The translations under genes and the position numbers were made by a program. A stretch of DNA of 38,068 nt, taken from NCBI GenBank assembly GCA_001970855.1, contig LSSN01000393.1, forward strand, positions 2,556 to 40,623. Reading direction: 5' to 3'. Below, in pieces: positions 35,117-38,068 of the stretch. Positions within the stretch are counted from its first letter, which is position 1. Each line of letters opens with the position of its first letter. The notes under the pieces were generated by a model, which worked only from the letters and a program-made list of their open reading frames with translations, did no database searches and was not told where the DNA came from. The stretch is from Smittium culicis. Lineage: Eukaryota; Kickxellomycota; Harpellomycetes; Harpellales; Legeriomycetaceae.

Positions 35117-36418
35117 GATTAACTACCTGATAGAAACGTAGAGCATGTCATTCAAGCAACCACATATATACCAGTAGCCAACTCAGGATATAGATACAGT
35201 CAAAAAAAGCTGGATATTTTAAAGGATCAACTAACCGGCCTTATAAACAAATGATTTATCAAAATCTCAGTAATTTTTGTAAAAAAAAAATATGACACAT
35301 ATAGGATGTGCATTGATTATAGAGGGCTAAATAAAGTATCAAATATTGATAGATTTCCCATACCTAGAGTAAAAAATTGATTTGATCGTCTTGGTAAAGC
35401 AAAATTATTTTCAAAGCTGGATCTTATGAGCGGGTAATGTCAGATTAAAGTGGAAAAAGAATCAATAGAGAAAATGGCATTCATAAGTCGATACTGTTAA
35501 ATCGAGTATGAAGTTCTTCCTTTTGGCTTACACAGTGTTCCGGAAACCTTTCAAAGGATAATTAATACGATACTCAGCGAATATACGGATAAATTTGTGT
35601 ATGTATATCTCGAAGATATACTGATATACTACGAAAACAAGAAAAATCACACTGAACGCCTGGAAATGGTTTTAGAAAAACAATAACCAAAAAATTAATA
35701 CCTAAAGCCTCAAAGTATGAATAACAGTAAGAGATACATAATTTTTACAGCGAATAATAAGTGATAATGGATTTAAACCAGCCATGAAAAATTAAAAGCG
35801 ATACAGGAATGTATGATACCGATAATTCATACACAGCTTAAATCTTTTACAGGAGTTTTTTAATAATATAGAAATTTAATACCCGGGTATTCAAGAGTAG
35901 AAGGTTCAATATTTGATTTGATAAAAGAAAAACCCGCGAAAAACACTCCAATACCTTGGAAAATAGAAAGTAAATACGAGTTTAGAAATCTGAAAGAGTT
36001 ATTGTCTACAGCTCCAACTTTATCCGCCTCAGACTGAGACAAAGAATTTATCCTCGAAACTGACGCTAGTAATATTGCCTTAGGATCAGTTCTGTCACAA
36101 ATAAACGAAAAAGGTAAAAAAAATTCCATTCCATTTGAATCTAGATGACTCACTCAAGCAGAGAAAAATTACACTACCAGGGAGAAAGAAATGCTGGCAA
36201 TCATAAATTCATTCAAGATTTGGAAACACTACTTGACTGGAAACAAATTCACGGTATATACTGATCATAAGGGTTTAACAGGAATATTTGACAAACAAGA
36301 AATAGCTGGAAGAATTTCTCGCTGGCTCAAAACTTGGCAATGTTTGTCAAAAAACATAGTATATACACCTGGTGCATCAAAAAGAATGTTGATGCATTAT
36401 CCCGAAGGTTTGATTTAG
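35117..36418 (+). pseudogene. Reverse transcriptase and RNase H remnants
   Basis: From 35117 to TAA 35684-35686 one frame reads through the RT fingers and palm without a frameshift. It is broken by about five internal stops: before LPDRN, then LINK-stop-FIKIS, VKN-stop-FDRL, MSG-stop-CQIKV and RYC-stop-IEYEVLPFGL. The catalytic YLDD box reads YLED (35606-35617). After a damaged connection region, RNase H follows with KEFILETDASNIALGSVLSQ, TQAEKNYTTREKEMLAI and FTVYTDHKGL, interrupted by two TGA codons, one at a conserved Trp position (SD-stop-DKEF). The element is dead as written. Confidence 0.85.
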
Positions 36419-36430
36419 TAAGCTTAGAAG

Positions 36431-37549
36431 TCAATTAGTTGAAAGTGGCCAGATTATAGAACAGGAATTTATCAAAAAAAGAAACACTGCATACAAAATT
36501 AAAAACGACAAGCTACTAGAAGTAATAAATGAAAATAGATCAATATCATGTTTCAATAGCACATTAGGGGTAAATTCCACATACCACATCATGAAGATGA
36601 GATGCTGGTCTCCAAAAATGAAAAAAAGAATCAACTCTGTAATAAAAGCATGCGAGCAATGTCAGATACAAGAGAAAATCACTGATACGCTACTTCAATT
36701 CACCCTTTTCAAATACCAAATCGAGCATTGAGTCTTTGGGGAATCTATTATTCGGACCCCTACCCGAATCTAGAAATGGTAATAAATGGATTTTTTAGCT
36801 ACTGAATATACAATAAAATGGATTGTTGCGAAAGCATTACCTAAAGCCAGCACTAAACAAGTGGCAGATTTTATTTACAAGAAAATTATGGTTAATTTTG
36901 GAGCACCAGATGTAATTTTTTCAGAAAGAGGGGTCCAATTCGCTTCCAATGTATTTGAAAAATACCTAAAAACACAAAAAATTAATCATTTTTTTACCTC
37001 GGCATAGTAAGCTCAAACAAATGGCAAGACTAAGAGTCCTAATGTGTTTATTATAAAAATTATAAGTTAACTTGCATATAATGACAGAACTGGATGGAAC
37101 GAATACTTAGAAAAAGCTTTCTGTTTATCATGGATTAGTTCTTATTTTATTACAAAAGTCCCTATACTTTTTTTGTTTTACGGGCAGGATCCAAAAATCC
37201 CAGGCGATGCATTAACACCTAGAGTTTTGTGGAAATTTTGTATAGTTACACGTCTACTATCGATAGGATAAGCAATTTGGAATTAGAAAGAGAAAAATCA
37301 AAAGCTGAGCAAATAAGATCAAGAGAGGCGATGATAAAAAGACACGAAGAAAAAAATATAATTGGGGAGCTTTATATAAAAGGTAGTATTGTGCTAATGG
37401 TAAATTAAAGAAAGAAAAAACTAGACCCCGTATATTCAGGACCTTTTAGAATAAAAAAACGAACCGTGTCTTCTACCTATAAACTCGAAATTCATGTTGG
37501 TGAAGAATTGAAAGTTTTAGTACATCACAGTCGATTAATTCCTGCATAA
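36431..37549 (+). pseudogene. Integrase remnant
   Basis: Order of landmarks: zinc-finger end MRCWSPKMKKRI then CEQCQ (about 36596-36665), LFGPLPESRNGNKWIF in one frame (about 36740-36790), and TIKWIVAKALPKASTKQVAD in the next frame (ORF 36786-37007). Then come ERGVQFASNVFEKYL, GQDPKIPGDALTPR and a C-terminal GPY/F-type module YSGPFRIKK followed by VHHSRLIPA and a TAA near 37549. The SDRG motif carrying the second catalytic Asp reads SERG (GAA at 36924-36926). The first catalytic Asp is lost in the frameshifted zone. Not functional. Confidence 0.8.
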
Positions 37550-37633
37550 TCTCAAGATGGAAAGCTTTCAGTTCTATCGAAAAAATCCAGTTAGAAAATA
37601 ATGTATAAAAATAATTGTAGGATAATTTCTTGG

Positions 37634-37810
37634 TAATTTTTCTGATTAAGCAGTTATATTAAATTATTATTATTTCATAAGAATTTAATATTTATAGATA
37701 ATAATATAACGTAATATAATGTAATATTTGAAAGTCTACGATTACGTTTCTTCTACTATTTTTATATCATTTCATTCTGTTAATTTTTTCTCTGCTAATT
37801 AGTTAGTTTA
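37634..37810 (+). repeat. 3' LTR of the Ty3/gypsy element, interrupted by a satellite array
   Basis: Aligned with the 5' LTR from TTTTCTGATTAAGCAG onward, nearly identical over its last 120 bases. Homology stops at the ATTAGTTAGTTTA segment, where the 5' LTR continues with TTTAGTATATAAG but this copy passes into a 9-bp tandem array. The remaining LTR end is not in the window. Confidence 0.8.
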
Positions 37811-38068
37811 GTTAGTTTAGTTAGTTTAGTTAGTTTAGTTAGTTTAGTTAGTTTAGTTAGTTTAGTTAGTTTAGTTAGTTTAGTTAGTTTAGTTAGTTTA
37901 GTTAGTTTAGTTAGTTTAGTTAGTTTAGTTAGTTTAGTTAGTTTAGTTAGTTTAGTTAGTTTAGTTAGTTTAGTTAGTTTAGTTAGTTTAGTTAGTTTAG
38001 TTAGTTTAGTTAGTTTAGTTAGTTTAGTTAGTTTAGTTAGTTTAGTTAGTTTAGTTAGTTTAGTTAGT
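37799..38068 (+). repeat. Perfect 9-bp tandem array, 30 copies of TTTAGTTAG, reaching the window edge
   Basis: 270 bases of the same 9-mer without one mismatch. Each unit can be read as TTAG plus TTTAG. It starts inside the 3' LTR at a TTAGTTAGTTTA seed that is present as a single copy in the 5' LTR (near 32999-33010). The G-containing strand points toward the window end. The array may be an expansion born in the LTR or a telomere-like sequence; its true length is unknown. Confidence 0.95.

Larger units (their letters stand above)
32835..38068 (+). mobile_element. Degenerate Ty3/gypsy LTR retrotransposon, 3' end cut by the window
   Basis: Two direct repeats (32835-33042 and about 37634-37810) flank remnants of gag, aspartic protease, reverse transcriptase, RNase H and integrase in that order. 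This is the Ty3/gypsy arrangement (integrase last). All parts read on the plus strand. The coding part has many in-frame stops and several frameshifts, so this copy cannot encode a complete polyprotein. Stops arise by mixed substitution types, not only C-to-T. Target-site duplications cannot be tested because the 3' LTR merges into a satellite that leaves the window. Confidence 0.9.

Noticed and set aside
35117..36420. Use of TGA as tryptophan to explain stops in the retroelement
   Set aside because: Host genes in the window use TGG for conserved Trp, and the element also has TAA stops and frameshifts, so decay is the simpler account.
32835..37810. RIP (C-to-T hypermutation) as the sole cause of retroelement damage
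   Set aside because: Some stops fit (Trp to TGA, Gln to TAA), but others need different changes (for example Tyr or Gly to a stop), and frameshifts occur.
37799..38068. CRISPR array
   Set aside because: The units are contiguous 9-mers without spacers, in a eukaryotic context.

Overview
The window looks like nuclear DNA of a very AT-rich eukaryote. Genes are split by short GT-AG introns (about 60 to 165 nt, A/T-rich), there are no operons, and pyrimidine-rich leaders precede two start codons. An Integrator subunit, a GPI-specific phospholipase D and a eukaryotic glycogen debranching enzyme beside a Ty3/gypsy element would fit an early-diverging (zygomycete-grade) fungus, for example of the Kickxellomycotina/Harpellales type. 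This lineage guess is inference, and other AT-rich eukaryotes are possible.

Gene-bearing left part (1 to 21.2 kb). Four multi-exon genes were assembled by reading splice sites and protein family landmarks. (1) A secreted GPI-PLD-like protein on the minus strand, cut by the left window edge (exons between 3335 and 1). (2) A 260-residue enoyl-CoA hydratase on the plus strand (6023-7193), with no visible mitochondrial presequence and a PTS1-like C-terminus SHL. (3) An INTS6-like Integrator subunit of 1189 residues on the minus strand (12340-8141), with an N-terminal VWA domain and a long low-complexity middle. (4) A 1619-residue glycogen debranching enzyme on the plus strand (16170-21241). Genes 1/2 and 3/4 are divergent pairs over 2.7 and 3.8 kb of AT-rich intergenic DNA. 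Genes 2/3 are convergent. They share no obvious pathway: extracellular or membrane GPI hydrolysis, fatty-acyl beta-oxidation, snRNA/transcription control and glycogen breakdown.

Gene-poor right part (21.2 to 38.07 kb). About 11.6 kb of extremely A/T-rich DNA has no intact gene. It does contain decayed coding stretches (about 24.9-26.6 kb and 31.1-32.0 kb on plus, 30.2-30.4 kb on minus) whose frames stay open far longer than this base composition should allow. A degenerate Ty3/gypsy LTR retrotransposon follows (about 32.8 kb to the end), with gag, protease, reverse transcriptase/RNase H and integrase remnants in canonical order. Its LTR cores differ at about 5 of 120 positions, yet its coding part is full of stops and altered catalytic residues. 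The 3' LTR runs directly into 30 perfect copies of a 9-bp repeat (TTTAGTTAG) that reach the window edge. The seed of this repeat is present once in the 5' LTR. The array is either an LTR-born satellite expansion that ended the assembly or a telomere-like chromosome end.

No tRNA, rRNA or CRISPR array was recognised.
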